A stretch of DNA of 64,000 bases from Bradyrhizobium sp. (GTDB taxonomy: Bacteria; Pseudomonadota; Alphaproteobacteria; Rhizobiales; Xanthobacteraceae). The DNA lies in the NCBI RefSeq assembly GCF_004799445.1, contig NZ_SSNA01000059.1, forward strand, positions 62,001 through 126,000. The letters are read 5' to 3'. Shown piece after piece: positions 21,601-30,722 of the stretch; position 1 is the first letter of the stretch; every line of letters begins with the position of its first letter. The notes beneath the pieces are model-generated. The model did no database searches. It saw nothing but the letters and a program-made list of their open reading frames with translations, and was not told the DNA's origin. The position numbers and the translations under genes are program-made.

Positions 21601-21867
21601 CTATTCGCTGCACCTTGGCACGGAGTCGGCTACGAAGCCGATATTTCCCGTGTCGGTCGCGGGTGAGGGTGTGTTCGGTCCCTGCGGTCCGCGCACCGGC
21701 AATTCCTCCGGCGTGCGGCCCGGCAACTCCTCTGGCCGTGGCGGCTCACCCGGTTCCTGCATCGGCGGTGGCACCTCGGGGCGAGGGCTTCCGGGCGGGC
21801 TTTCCTGCGGCGGCTCCGACGGCTGCCCGGGCTTGATCGGCGGGTCCTCTGTGGGGTCGATCGGCAT
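21601..21867 (-). CDS. Small Pro/Glu-rich hypothetical protein
   Basis: 88 aa, with GGTGGGA near the ATG. Composition is dominated by Pro and Glu (for example PPIKPGQPSEPPQESPPGSP), with no transmembrane helix or signal peptide. Such low-complexity frames can be spurious in GC-rich DNA. However, the ribosome-binding-like sequence, the regular acidic/proline pattern and the lack of any competing gene make a real small disordered protein plausible. Function unknown. Confidence 0.5.
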   Translation of the reverse strand: MPIDPTEDPPIKPGQPSEPPQESPPGSPRPEVPPPMQEPGEPPRPEELPGRTPEELPVRGPQGPNTPSPATDTGNIGFVADSVPRCSE

Positions 21868-21965
21868 TCACGGTCCCACCTTGCCGTTATCGTTTTCCAT
21901 GCTGGCTCCATGACGGTCGGAGCGATAACGACGCCGGCAAGGCGATGTTCCCCTGGCAAATGAGC

Positions 21966-22352
21966 TCAGCCCGGCGCGTGACAGACCGCTTCGATGTTGT
22001 GGCCATCGGGATCGAGCACAAATGCGCCGTAGTAATCGGGATGATAATGCGCACGAAGGCCGGGTGCGCCATTGTCGCGCCCGCCCGCGGCGATGGCAGC
22101 CTCGTAGAAGGCGTTCACGGCGGAGCGATCCTTTGCGAGTATGGCGACGTGTACCGGCTTGTTCAATCCGCCTTCGCCGCCGATCCAGAAATCCGGCTTG
22201 CCGTTGGCGCCAAAGCCGGCTGCGGGATCACGACCGGTCTGTTCCTGCGTGACCTCCATGACGAGGCTGTAGCCAAGAGGCGCCAGCGCCCTGGTGTAGA
22301 ATGCCTTCGCGCGCGGATAGTCGGAAACCGAAAAGCCGAAATGGTCAATCAT
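21966..22352 (-). CDS. VOC-superfamily (glyoxalase/bleomycin-resistance-like) protein
   Basis: 128 aa. The ATG at 22352 is best spaced (about 6 bases) from CGGGAG; ATGs at 22358 and 22388 are possible. The single VOC module begins DHFGFSVSDYPRAKAFYTRAL and ends AFVLDPDGHNIEAVCHAPG, the usual beta-alpha-beta-beta-beta start and the Glu-containing metal strand. The family covers glyoxalases, dioxygenases and antibiotic-binding proteins, so no substrate can be named. It is the downstream neighbour of the FkbM gene on the same strand, 60 bases away. Confidence 0.82.
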   Translation of the reverse strand: MIDHFGFSVSDYPRAKAFYTRALAPLGYSLVMEVTQEQTGRDPAAGFGANGKPDFWIGGEGGLNKPVHVAILAKDRSAVNAFYEAAIAAGGRDNGAPGLRAHYHPDYYGAFVLDPDGHNIEAVCHAPG

Positions 22353-22412
22353 CGTCATCTCCCGGGCCTGAAGATCAATTTGCGGCAATGAAGCCGGTAG
22401 GCGCCGGGCTCT

Positions 22413-23267
22413 TCAGCCGCGCACCAGCATGGTGTTGCTGCGGGTCCTGCCGGTCTCCGCATAGCGGCGCGCGCGCATGTCGGCAATGCAGTCGTCCAGC
22501 CACTCGTTCCGCGACAGATGTTCGATCACCACCGCACGCGGCCACAGGCGTTGCGGCGCCTGCTTGAAGAAGCCGGTCAGAACGCGGTCCTCAAATCCCT
22601 CGACGTCGATCTTCAGGGCGTCGACGTGATCCGCGCCGGCATCGTCGAGAATGCGTTGCAGCCGCAACGAAGGCACCTTGATGGCATTGCCAGGGCGGTC
22701 GCCTGACACGATGTGGCTGGCGCCGAGATTGTCACCGTCGGTCGCGATCATCAGCTCGCCGTCGGAAGGACCGGCGGCGGCGGCCACGAGTTGAACCTGC
22801 GTGAAGCCGGACGCGCTACGATTAAAGGCCAGCCGGGCGTGGGTGACGGGATGCGGTTCGATCGCGATCACCTTCCCGGAGGCGCCGACATGCCGCGCCA
22901 GAACCATGGCGTAGGTGCCGACGTTGGCGCCGACATCGACGAACACCCCGCCGATCGGCGTATGTGCCCGCAGAAAATCCAGCTCTTCGAGATTGTAGTC
23001 GGGATTGAACAGGGCGCCGCGCTCCGTGGCGCTGGCCTGGTGATAGAACCGGAACGATGCGCCCTGATAGGGCACATCGAGCGGCCCGGCGCGCAGGGCG
23101 TTGATCAGCCGCGACAGCATCGGGCGGAACGCGCCGCGCTTCAATCGCGAGCGATGCGCAAGTGAGATGATCGAAGCCTGCGCGCGCGTCGGCGCGAACG
23201 CCCCGAAAGGTGGCGCCGCCGGATCATTGGCAGGCGCGATGCCTGGGGGGAGGGTTGATGAGGTCAC
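22413..23267 (-). CDS. FkbM-family SAM-dependent methyltransferase
   Basis: 284 aa from a GTG start at 23267 with no strong ribosome site; a start nearer residue 50 cannot be excluded. The SAM-binding motif I is GVFVDVGANVGTYAMVLAR and the acidic motif follows in VIAIEPHPVTHARL. The FkbM hallmark ALKIDVEGFEDRVLTGF is present. FkbM enzymes O-methylate sugars or polyketides. No polysaccharide cluster adjoins it, so the acceptor is unknown. Confidence 0.82.
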   Translation of the reverse strand: MTSSTLPPGIAPANDPAAPPFGAFAPTRAQASIISLAHRSRLKRGAFRPMLSRLINALRAGPLDVPYQGASFRFYHQASATERGALFNPDYNLEELDFLRAHTPIGGVFVDVGANVGTYAMVLARHVGASGKVIAIEPHPVTHARLAFNRSASGFTQVQLVAAAAGPSDGELMIATDGDNLGASHIVSGDRPGNAIKVPSLRLQRILDDAGADHVDALKIDVEGFEDRVLTGFFKQAPQRLWPRAVVIEHLSRNEWLDDCIADMRARRYAETGRTRSNTMLVRG

Positions 23268-23374
23268 GGATGTGCTCGCCGAAGAATGCCGCGCCTACTT
23301 AGCCGACTTTTGCCGGCGGATCCAATGACACCAGGATGATTGGCATGGCGTCGGGGCCCGCGGCCGGTCCTGGA

Positions 23375-23821
23375 TTATGTCCGGGATCTGGTCCCGAGAA
23401 GCTGAGCGCAGACGCCCCCGAGAATGCCGAAATTCCTCGTCGGTGCGCCGGTGCCGTTCTGGTCCTCGGTGACAACCTGGGTGATGACCCCCTCCGGCGA
23501 CACGGTGACGCTCATCTTGCAACGCCGGGGGTCATCGGTCATGTAACCAGGGGTGTGCCCGTCTCCATAGAGACCTGCCGAACCCGTATCGATCCGGCGG
23601 TCGTCAGCCGAAACCGTTGCGGGATCAAGTTCCCAGACATACGTCGTTTGGTCGTTGTCCATTTTATTGCGGCTGATCGGCTTGCCAAACTGAGATACGA
23701 GAGAACTCGCAGTTTTCCCGACGAATTGGTCGCCAAGCCGCGACGTCGACGCCACCTCTTGCCCGGGCGCCGCGCAGCCGCCCAACGCGGCGCAGACCGC
23801 GACGATTTCCAGAATTCGCAT
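23375..23821 (-). CDS. Putative lipoprotein of unknown function
   Basis: 148 aa from the ATG at 23821, with AGGGAC upstream; the frame opens at 23890. A short signal sequence (MRILEIVAVCAALGGCAAPG) has the lipobox LGGC. The mature part contains DQFVGKTASSLVSQFGKP, resembling the start of SmpA/BamE-like folds, then TTYVWELDPATV and MSVTVSPEGVITQV. This fits a small periplasmic lipoprotein with a BamE-like two-strand domain. The resemblance is by eye only. Confidence 0.7.
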   Translation of the reverse strand: MRILEIVAVCAALGGCAAPGQEVASTSRLGDQFVGKTASSLVSQFGKPISRNKMDNDQTTYVWELDPATVSADDRRIDTGSAGLYGDGHTPGYMTDDPRRCKMSVTVSPEGVITQVVTEDQNGTGAPTRNFGILGGVCAQLLGTRSRT

Positions 23822-23982
23822 GTTTGTTGTCCCTAGACGGGCGGATAGTTTCGCAACCGCAAGCCCTGAGCAAGGGAATTTCGAACCCATGGCGAGGCGG
23901 CGCGCCGGGGTTGCGGTCGGGCCTCAATTTGCGGTGTCGACGTCTGTTCCGGTGCGTGCGATAGGCGGCCGGCGGCCGCGGC

Positions 23983-24765
23983 TCAGATCTGCCGCTCGAC
24001 CATCTTGAGCTTGAGTTCGGCGATGGCCTCGGCGGGATTGAGGCCCTTCGGACAGGCCTTAACGCAGTTCAGGATGGTGTGGCAGCGATAGAGCCGGAAC
24101 GGGTCCTCGAGATTGTCGAGCCTCTCGCCAGTGGCTTCATCGCGGCTGTCCTTGACCCATCGGTTCGCCTGCAGCAACGCGGCCGGGCCGAGATAACGGT
24201 CGCTGTTCCACCAATAGCTCGGGCACGAGGTCGAGCAGCAGGCGCAGAGAATGCATTCATAGAGGCCGTCGAGTTTCTCGCGGTCCGCGTGGCTCTGCCG
24301 CCATTCCTTCTGTGGCGTCGGCGTTGTCGTCTGCAGCCACGGTTCGATCGAGGCATATTGCGCGTAGAAATTGGTGAGATCAGGCACCAGGTCCTTGACC
24401 ACGGGCTGATGCGGCAGCGGATTGACCTTCACCGCGCCATCCTTCACGTCATGCATCGACTTGGTGCAGGCCAGCGTATTCTGGCCGTCGATATTCATGG
24501 CGCAGGAACCGCAGACGCCCTCGCGGCAGGAGCGGCGGAATGTCAGCGTCGGGTCGATGTTGTTCTTGATCCAGATCAGGCCGTCGAGCACCATCGGGCC
24601 GCAATCATGGGTGTCGATGAAATAGGTGTCGACGCTCGGATTTTTGCCGTCATCCGGGTTCCAGCGATAGACCTTGAATTCGCGCGTCTCGGTGGCGCCC
24701 GCCGGCTTCGGCCAGCTCGTGCCGCCTGTGATCCTCGAATTTTTCGGCAGTGCGAATTCAACCAT
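23983..24765 (-). CDS. sdhB: Succinate dehydrogenase iron-sulfur subunit
   Basis: 260 aa from the ATG at 24765, with AGGCGAGAG upstream; the frame opens at 24831 inside a repeat. The [2Fe-2S] ligands are in [16 protein letters not shown] and downstream LACTK. The [4Fe-4S] and [3Fe-4S] Cys are in [16 protein letters not shown] and [17 protein letters not shown]. It passes electrons from SdhA flavin to the quinone site in complex II. It is the last gene of the leftward sdhCDAB group, separated from sdhA by a palindromic repeat. Confidence 0.97.
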   Translation of the reverse strand: MVEFALPKNSRITGGTSWPKPAGATETREFKVYRWNPDDGKNPSVDTYFIDTHDCGPMVLDGLIWIKNNIDPTLTFRRSCREGVCGSCAMNIDGQNTLACTKSMHDVKDGAVKVNPLPHQPVVKDLVPDLTNFYAQYASIEPWLQTTTPTPQKEWRQSHADREKLDGLYECILCACCSTSCPSYWWNSDRYLGPAALLQANRWVKDSRDEATGERLDNLEDPFRLYRCHTILNCVKACPKGLNPAEAIAELKLKMVERQI

Positions 24766-24780
24766 CTTCTCTCGCCTTTC

Positions 24781-24880
24781 GTCATTCCGGGGCGCGCGCA
24801 GCGCGAGCCCGGAATCCATACTCCCCGCCATGGCTATGGATTCCGGGCTCGCTCGCTTCCCGAGCGCCCCGGAATGACGG
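24781..24880. repeat. GTCATTCCGGGGCGC palindrome within the sdh operon
   Basis: The left arm GTCATTCCGGGGCGC...GAGCCCGGAATCCATA pairs with TATGGATTCCGGGCTCGC...GCGCCCCGGAATGAC. It sits between sdhA and sdhB and would form a long hairpin in the sdh mRNA. A diverged relative lies at 37980-38107. Confidence 0.85.
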
Positions 24881-24894
24881 GCTATGATTGTTAA

Positions 24895-26739
24895 TCAATA
24901 CACCCGCGCTTTCGGCGGGATGTATTGAACGTCGTTGGTCATGGTGTAGTCGTGCACCGGGCGATAATCGACCGCGGTGTTGCCGCGATCGTCGATCCAC
25001 GCCAGTGTGTGCTTCATCCAGTTCTTGTCGTCGCGGTCGGGGAAATCCTCGCGCGCATGGGCGCCGCGGCTCTCGGTGCGGTTCGCCGCCGAGTCCATCG
25101 TCACCACCGCCTGCACGATCAGATTGTCGAATTCGAGGGTCTCGACCAGGTCGGAATTCCAGGTCAGCGAGCGGTCGCTGACCGAGATGTCTGCGATGCC
25201 GCCGTGCACCTTGTGAATCAGATTGTGCCCTTCGGTCAGCACCTCGCCGGTGCGGAACACCGCGCAATTGTTCTGCATCACATTCTGCATGCTGTCGCGC
25301 AGCTTCGCGGTCGGCGTGCCGCCGGCGGCGTAGCGATAATGATCGAGCCGGCCGAGCGACTTGTCGGCCGAATCCGCCGGCAATTCCGGCTGCGTGCCGT
25401 TCGGCGCCAGCTTTTCGGCGCAGCGCAACGCCGCGGCGCGGCCGAACACCACGAGATCGATCAGCGAGTTGGAGCCGAGACGGTTGGCGCCATGGACCGA
25501 AACGCAAGCCGCTTCGCCCACGGCCATCAGGCCCGGCACCACGAAATTGTCGTCGCCGTTCTTCTTGGTCAGCACTTCGCCGTGATAATTGGTGGGGATG
25601 CCGCCCATGTTGTAATGCGCGGTCGGAACGATCGGGATCGGCTCGCGCGTCACATCGACATTGGAGAAGATCCGCACCGTTTCCGAGATGCCCGGCAGCC
25701 GTTCGTGCAGCACCTTGGGATCGAGATGATCGAGGTGCAGGAAGATGTGGTCCTTTTTCTTGCCGACGCCGCGGCCTTCGCGGATTTCGATGGTCATCGC
25801 GCGCGAGACCACGTCACGCGACGCCAGATCCTTGGCGGATGGCGCATAGCGCTCCATGAACCGCTCGCCGTCCGAATTGACGAGATAGCCGCCTTCGCCG
25901 CGCGCACCCTCGGTAACCAGGCAACCGGCGCCGTAGATGCCGGTCGGGTGGAACTGGACGAATTCCATGTCTTGCAGCGGCAGGCCGGCGCGCAGCGCCA
26001 TGGCGCTGCCATCACCGGTCTGGGTGTGGGCGCCGGTGCAGGAATGATAGATGCGCCCATAGCCTCCGGTGGCAAGGATGGTGGTTTGCGCCCGGAAGCG
26101 ATGCAGCGTGCCGTCGTCGAGCTTCAGCGCAATCACGCCGCGGCAGGTGCCCTGGTCATCCATGATCAGGTCGATGGCGAAGAACTCGATATAGAATTCC
26201 GCCGCGTGGCGCAGCGCCTGGCCGTACATGGTGTGCAGCATGGCATGGCCGGTGCGGTCGGCGGCGGCGCAGGTGCGCTGCGCCTGCCCCTTGCCGTAGT
26301 CCAGCGTCATGCCGCCGAACGGGCGCTGGTAGATCTTGCCGTCTTCGGTGCGCGAGAACGGCACGCCCCAATGTTCGAGTTCGTAGACCGCCGCCGGCGC
26401 ATGGCGCACCATGTATTCGATCGAATCCTGATCGCCGAGCCAGTCCGAGCCCTTGACGGTGTCGTACATGTGCCAGCGCCAGTTATCCACGTGCATGTTG
26501 CCGAGCGCCGCGGAGATGCCGCCCTGCGCCGCCACCGTATGCGAACGGGTCGGAAATACCTTGGTGATGCAGGCGGTCTTGAGGCCGGCCTCGCTGCAGC
26601 CGACCACCGCGCGCAGGCCGGCGCCGCCGGCGCCGACGACCACGACATCATAGGTGTGGTCTTCAATCGGATAGGCGTGGCCGTTGGTGGCCGGGCCACC
26701 ACTGCCATTCGCGGCGTTGCCGTTTCCGCCTACGGCCAT
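24895..26739 (-). CDS. sdhA: Succinate dehydrogenase flavoprotein subunit
   Basis: 614 aa. The FAD-binding motif is [15 protein letters not shown]. The covalent-flavin His lies in [16 protein letters not shown]. The substrate-site blocks are [22 protein letters not shown] and [19 protein letters not shown]. It oxidises succinate to fumarate on the cytoplasmic face of complex II. An extra N-terminal Gly/Asn-rich stretch of about 25 residues precedes the Rossmann motif. It starts 3 bases after the sdhD stop in the transcript. Confidence 0.98.
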   Translation of the reverse strand: MAVGGNGNAANGSGGPATNGHAYPIEDHTYDVVVVGAGGAGLRAVVGCSEAGLKTACITKVFPTRSHTVAAQGGISAALGNMHVDNWRWHMYDTVKGSDWLGDQDSIEYMVRHAPAAVYELEHWGVPFSRTEDGKIYQRPFGGMTLDYGKGQAQRTCAAADRTGHAMLHTMYGQALRHAAEFYIEFFAIDLIMDDQGTCRGVIALKLDDGTLHRFRAQTTILATGGYGRIYHSCTGAHTQTGDGSAMALRAGLPLQDMEFVQFHPTGIYGAGCLVTEGARGEGGYLVNSDGERFMERYAPSAKDLASRDVVSRAMTIEIREGRGVGKKKDHIFLHLDHLDPKVLHERLPGISETVRIFSNVDVTREPIPIVPTAHYNMGGIPTNYHGEVLTKKNGDDNFVVPGLMAVGEAACVSVHGANRLGSNSLIDLVVFGRAAALRCAEKLAPNGTQPELPADSADKSLGRLDHYRYAAGGTPTAKLRDSMQNVMQNNCAVFRTGEVLTEGHNLIHKVHGGIADISVSDRSLTWNSDLVETLEFDNLIVQAVVTMDSAANRTESRGAHAREDFPDRDDKNWMKHTLAWIDDRGNTAVDYRPVHDYTMTNDVQYIPPKARVY

Positions 26740-26742
26740 GGG

Positions 26743-27150
26743 CTACACTCCGGATGACAATTTGAGGATGGCGTAGATCGAGGCCAGCGCCACCGCAATC
26801 GAGAAGAAATTGTTGGCCATGACGGCGACGAGCTTCGTCGTCTCGTGCTGCACATAGTCCTCGATCACCACCTGCATGCCGATCTTCATGTGCCAGGCGC
26901 TGGCGATGATGAACAGCAACAGGATGATCGCGACCAGCGGCGATCCGAGAATTTGCGCGGCGCCGGCCTGATTGCGGCCGAGCAGCATCATCACCACCAC
27001 GATGACGGGCACCATCAGCAGCACCATGGCCACGGCGGTGAGGCGCTGGCGCCAGAAATCCGAGGTGCCGGAATGCGAGGCGCCGAGATTGCGAACACGG
27101 GCAAGCGGCGTGCGCATCGATCGGGTCGCTTCGGTATTGGGCGCGGTCAT
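26743..27150 (-). CDS. sdhD: Succinate dehydrogenase membrane anchor subunit
   Basis: 135 aa from the ATG at 27150, overlapping the sdhC stop in an ATGA. Three transmembrane helices are visible (LTAVAMVLLMVPVIVVVMML, PLVAIILLLFIIASAWHMKIG, FFSIAVALASIYAILKL). HMKIGMQVVIEDYV holds the haem/quinone-region His and Asp-Tyr typical of SdhD. It anchors SdhAB and helps bind ubiquinone. The frame is open far upstream, but that extension is antisense to other genes. Confidence 0.93.
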   Translation of the reverse strand: MTAPNTEATRSMRTPLARVRNLGASHSGTSDFWRQRLTAVAMVLLMVPVIVVVMMLLGRNQAGAAQILGSPLVAIILLLFIIASAWHMKIGMQVVIEDYVQHETTKLVAVMANNFFSIAVALASIYAILKLSSGV

Positions 27151-27545
27151 CGTCCGCCTCCGATGGCGTAGGCGGCGATCCAGAGCAATACGGTCAGGCA
27201 GATGCCGCCGATCAGCGCGCCCCATGTCAGCGCTTCGCGCTCGCTGGCCTTGAAGCCGTAACCCAGATCCCAGACCAGATGCCTGATGCCGCTGAGCAGA
27301 TGATGCAGCAGCGCCCACGTATAGCCGAACACGATCAGGCGGCCGAGGAAGCTGGAGGTAAAGGCCTGCACGTGGGCGTAGGCGGTGGGTCCCGATGCGG
27401 CCGCTATCAGCCACCACGCCAGCAGCAAGGTGCCGAAATACAGGGCGACGCCGGTCAAGCGATGGACGATGGACAGCGCCATCGTCAGGGTCCAACGATA
27501 GGTCTGCAGGTGAGGTGAAAGCGGTCTTTCGATCCTGGCGGTCAT
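27147..27545 (-). CDS. sdhC: Succinate dehydrogenase cytochrome b556 subunit
   Basis: 132 aa. The opening RPLSPHLQTYRWTLTMALSIVHRLTGVAL is the SdhC signature, with Ser, Arg and His near the quinone site. HHLLSGIRHLVWDLG carries the haem-ligand His. Three transmembrane helices. It is the first gene of sdhCDAB; the promoter should lie in the roughly 240-base divergent interval shared with the TauE/SafE gene. Confidence 0.95.
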   Translation of the reverse strand: MTARIERPLSPHLQTYRWTLTMALSIVHRLTGVALYFGTLLLAWWLIAAASGPTAYAHVQAFTSSFLGRLIVFGYTWALLHHLLSGIRHLVWDLGYGFKASEREALTWGALIGGICLTVLLWIAAYAIGGGR

Positions 27546-27786
27546 CGGCGGCTTTGATGGTTTGCGGGCCTCCGCAGGGGCCCTTTGGGGATCGCGATCG
27601 ACGGGTCCTATTTACGAACTCGAAACAGCCAGCGCAACGACGAAATCTGCAGGTTGCGAACCTATGTTCATAGCTTGAGATGAGCCTTGCATTGCCGGGC
27701 ATTGACAAGGCCCGGGTGCGCTGGTGGCTGGTATACCTGAAGCACGATTCATGAACGCGCTCGGATTCGGCGCGAGCAGGAGGAAA

Positions 27787-28647
27787 ATGGGGATGCTGGT
27801 CGCTGGGCTTGATGTCTCCGAGCTTCTCCAACTGGCGCTGCTGCTGGTGGTGGTCGGCGCGCTGTCCGGATTTCTGGCGGGCGTGTTCGGGATCGGCGGC
27901 GGCGCCATCCTGGTGCCGGTGTTTTTTGAATGCTTTCGGCTGGCCGGCGTGCCGCTCGAGGTGCGGATGCCGCTGTGCGTCGGCACCTCGCTCGCCATCA
28001 TCATTCCGACCTCGATCCGCTCCTTCCGCGCCCATTACGCGCGCGGCGCGGTGGATATGAGGGTTCTGCGCGCGTGGTGGCTGCCGGTGCTGGTCGGCGT
28101 TCTCGCCGCCACCGTAGCCGCGCGTTATGCACCCGAGCGGTTGTTCAGGATCGTATTCGTGACGGTGGCATGGTTCGCCGCGGCGCGGCTGTTGCTGGGG
28201 CGCGAGACCTGGAAACTCGGCGACGATCTCCCGCAGGGACCGTTGATGCGCATTTACGGCTTCCTTGTCGGGCTTCTTGCCACGTTGATGGGTGTCGGTG
28301 GCGGGCTGTTCGCGAATCTGGTGATGACGTTTTATGGCCGGCCGATACATCAGGGGGTCGCGACCTCGTCGGCGCTGGCGGTGCTGGTCTCGATTCCCGG
28401 CGCGCTCGGCTATGTCTATGCCGGCTGGCCCGTGGCAGCGCATTATCCCGATGTGCTGGCGCTGCAATCGCCGTTTGCGATCGGCTACGTCTCGCTGATC
28501 GGCGCGGTGCTGGCGATGCCGACCAGCCTGCTCACCGCGCCGCTCGGGGTGAGAGTAGCCCATGCGATGTCGAAGACCACGCTGGAGCGCGCCTATGGCA
28601 GCTATCTCTTCATCGCCGGCGCCCGGTTTGTGATCAGCCTGCTGTAA
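27787..28647 (+). CDS. Sulfite exporter TauE/SafE family membrane protein
   Basis: 286 aa from the ATG at 27787; the next ATG at 27793 is better spaced from the strong AGGAGG at 27778-27783. Both halves of the family are present: LSGFLAGVFGIGGGAILVPVF in the first and LVGLLATLMGVGGGLFANLVM in the second, each with a GxGGG core. About eight transmembrane helices. TauE/SafE proteins move sulfite, sulfoacetate or other organic anions. No sulfur-metabolism gene adjoins it, so the substrate is open. Confidence 0.85.
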   Translation: MGMLVAGLDVSELLQLALLLVVVGALSGFLAGVFGIGGGAILVPVFFECFRLAGVPLEVRMPLCVGTSLAIIIPTSIRSFRAHYARGAVDMRVLRAWWLPVLVGVLAATVAARYAPERLFRIVFVTVAWFAAARLLLGRETWKLGDDLPQGPLMRIYGFLVGLLATLMGVGGGLFANLVMTFYGRPIHQGVATSSALAVLVSIPGALGYVYAGWPVAAHYPDVLALQSPFAIGYVSLIGAVLAMPTSLLTAPLGVRVAHAMSKTTLERAYGSYLFIAGARFVISLL

Positions 28648-28770
28648 CCGACCAGGGACCGGTTCACGTTCCATCAAGTTGCTATAAACGCACAACGATC
28701 CGCGTCGTTGTAATCCGCCGCGATTTGGATGAGTGTCGCCTCGGCGCAGGACGCTGGTTGGGACATCAGA

Positions 28771-29742
28771 ATGAAACGGCGGGAGTTCATCAGGCTTGCC
28801 GGAGCGGCGGCGGCGAGTGTGCCGCTGGCGGCGCGGGCGCAGCAGAAGCTTCCGACCATCGGGTTTCTAAGCGTCAGCACACCCACGGCCTGGCGGCATT
28901 TTGTCGTCGCTTTCGAGCAGCGCCTTCGCGAACTCGGCTGGATCGACGGCCGCACCGTTACGATCGAATATCGCTGGGCGGAGGGACGAGGCGAGCGGTT
29001 CGCGGAAATATCGGCTGAGTTCGTCCGGTTGAAAGTCGACGTCATCGTGGCCGGGGGCGGCGCGGTGCTCGCTGCCATGCATGCGACCTCGGTGATTCCG
29101 ATCGTCTTCACCTTGGCTAACGATCCGGTCGGTGCCGGTCTCGTCGCAAGCCTGTCGCGGCCGGGCGGCAACGTCACCGGATTGTCGCTCCAGGGTCCGG
29201 ATATCGCCAGCAAGCGGTTGGGACTCATGCGCGAGGCGCTCCCCGATTTGCGGCGGCTCGCGGTGATCGCAAATCCGGCCTCGCCCCAGGCGGCCAGCGA
29301 GCTGAACGAGGTTCAGACGTTGGCGCGCGCCGCCGGCATCGAGCCTTCCGCATTGGAGATTCGGCGCGCCGAGGAATTCGCGCCCGCTATCGAGACGCTC
29401 AAGGGCCGTAGCGACGCGCTTTATGCCTGTGCCGATGCTCTGGTTGGCGCCAATTCAGCACGCATCAATGCGTTGGCGCTGGCAGCGGGCCTTCCCACGA
29501 TGCTTTATGCGAGGGAGTATCTCGAAGGCGGTGGTTTCATGTCTTATGGGCCGAACGTCCCGGACCTGTTTCGGCGCTCCGCCGATTTTGTGGACAAGAT
29601 TCTCCGAGGGACGAAGCCGGGCGATATCCCGGTCGAGCAGCCGAGCAGGCTTGAGCTCGTCGCCAATCTCAAGGCCGCCAACACGCTCGGGCTGATGGTA
29701 CCCGCGACGCTGCTCGCCCGCGCCGACGAGGTGATCGAATGA
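28771..29742 (+). CDS. ABC_sub_bind-type substrate-binding protein (first of three)
   Basis: 323 aa from the ATG at 28771 (MKRREFIRLAG); the frame opens at 28729. The N-terminus has a twin-arginine-like RREFI motif, a hydrophobic stretch and an AARA cleavage site, so export by Tat is likely. The body matches the ABC_sub_bind family (PF04392 type): TIGFLSVSTP, GRTVTIEYRWAEGR, DPVGAGLVASLSRPGGNVTG and the C-terminal LLARADEVIE. Ligand unknown. Its last codons overlap the next gene by ATGA. No permease or ATPase gene is near. Confidence 0.85.
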   Translation: MKRREFIRLAGAAAASVPLAARAQQKLPTIGFLSVSTPTAWRHFVVAFEQRLRELGWIDGRTVTIEYRWAEGRGERFAEISAEFVRLKVDVIVAGGGAVLAAMHATSVIPIVFTLANDPVGAGLVASLSRPGGNVTGLSLQGPDIASKRLGLMREALPDLRRLAVIANPASPQAASELNEVQTLARAAGIEPSALEIRRAEEFAPAIETLKGRSDALYACADALVGANSARINALALAAGLPTMLYAREYLEGGGFMSYGPNVPDLFRRSADFVDKILRGTKPGDIPVEQPSRLELVANLKAANTLGLMVPATLLARADEVIE

Positions 29743-30722
29743 AGCGTCGGCTGTTTCTGGCATGGCTCGGCGGCGCGGCGGCAAGCCTGCCGATCATGGC
29801 GCGTGCGCAGCCATCGACGACGCCGGTGATCGGATTCCTCGGCAGCGGCATTCCAGCCGATCAGGTTAGCCTGGTGGCCGCGACCCGCGACGGCCTCAAG
29901 GAGGCGGGTTTCATCGAGGGCCAGAACCTGGCGATCGAATATCGGTGGGCGGAAGGAAAATATGACCGGCTGCCGGGGCTTGCGGCGGAACTGGTCGACC
30001 GTCGCGTCGCCCTGATCGTGGCGGCCGGCGGCAGCGATCCCGGCCGCGCGGCCAAGGGCGCCACATCCACCATTCCAATCGTTTTCGTCAGCGCCGCCGA
30101 TCCGATCAGAGCCGGTCTCGTTGCCAGCCTCAATCGACCCGAGGGCAATGTCACCGGCATCAACCTGATCGGCGCGACGCTGGAGGCCAAGAGGCTCGAA
30201 CTGCTGCACGAGATGATGCCGCAGGCCTCGATTCTCGGCGTCCTGATCAATCCAAAATATCCGGAAGCCAAGACGCAGGCGCAGGAAGTCGAGGAGGCCA
30301 GGGCTCGGCTCGGGGTGGCGCTGATCGTGCGCAATGCCAGTACCGAACAGGAAGTCGCGGCCGCCTTCGACGCCTTTGTCCAGCAGAAGGCCGCCGCCGT
30401 GCTGGCCTGCAACGATCCGTTCTTCGGTTCCTACCGCGAGCGGCTGGCGTCGCTGGCGTTGCGCCACAAGCTGCCGGCGATGTCGTTTCGTCGCGAGTTT
30501 GCGGAAGTCGGCGGCCTTCTCAGCTATGGAGCGCATTTTGCGGAAGGGTATCGTCAGGCCGGCGTCTATGCCGGCAGGATCTTGAAAGGCGCCAAGACAA
30601 CCGATCTTCCGGTGATGCAGCCGACGAAATTCGAGATGGTCGTCAATCTCAAGACCGCCAGGGCGATCGGGCTAACGATTTCCGAATCGTTCCTGCTCCG
30701 CGCCGACGAGGTGATCGAATGA
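29739..30722 (+). CDS. ABC_sub_bind-type substrate-binding protein (second of three)
   Basis: 327 aa. It overlaps the previous gene by ATGA and the next one by ATGA, so all three are likely translationally coupled. A signal sequence (MKRRLFLAWLGGAAASLPIMARAQ) is followed by the same fold: PVIGFLGSGIP, NLAIEYRWAEGKYDRLPGLA, DPIRAGLVASLNRPEGNVTG and terminal LLRADEVIE. It is clearly paralogous to both neighbours and arose by tandem duplication or repeated acquisition. Ligand unknown. Confidence 0.85.
   Translation: MKRRLFLAWLGGAAASLPIMARAQPSTTPVIGFLGSGIPADQVSLVAATRDGLKEAGFIEGQNLAIEYRWAEGKYDRLPGLAAELVDRRVALIVAAGGSDPGRAAKGATSTIPIVFVSAADPIRAGLVASLNRPEGNVTGINLIGATLEAKRLELLHEMMPQASILGVLINPKYPEAKTQAQEVEEARARLGVALIVRNASTEQEVAAAFDAFVQQKAAAVLACNDPFFGSYRERLASLALRHKLPAMSFRREFAEVGGLLSYGAHFAEGYRQAGVYAGRILKGAKTTDLPVMQPTKFEMVVNLKTARAIGLTISESFLLRADEVIE

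Noticed and set aside
24925..26757. 610-aa open frame on the plus strand
   Set aside because: Antisense shadow of sdhA with no recognisable motif.
27151..28695. Long upstream extension of the sdhD frame (650 aa in total)
   Set aside because: It runs through sdhC in another frame and antisense to the TauE/SafE gene. sdhD has a good ATG at 27150 overlapping sdhC.
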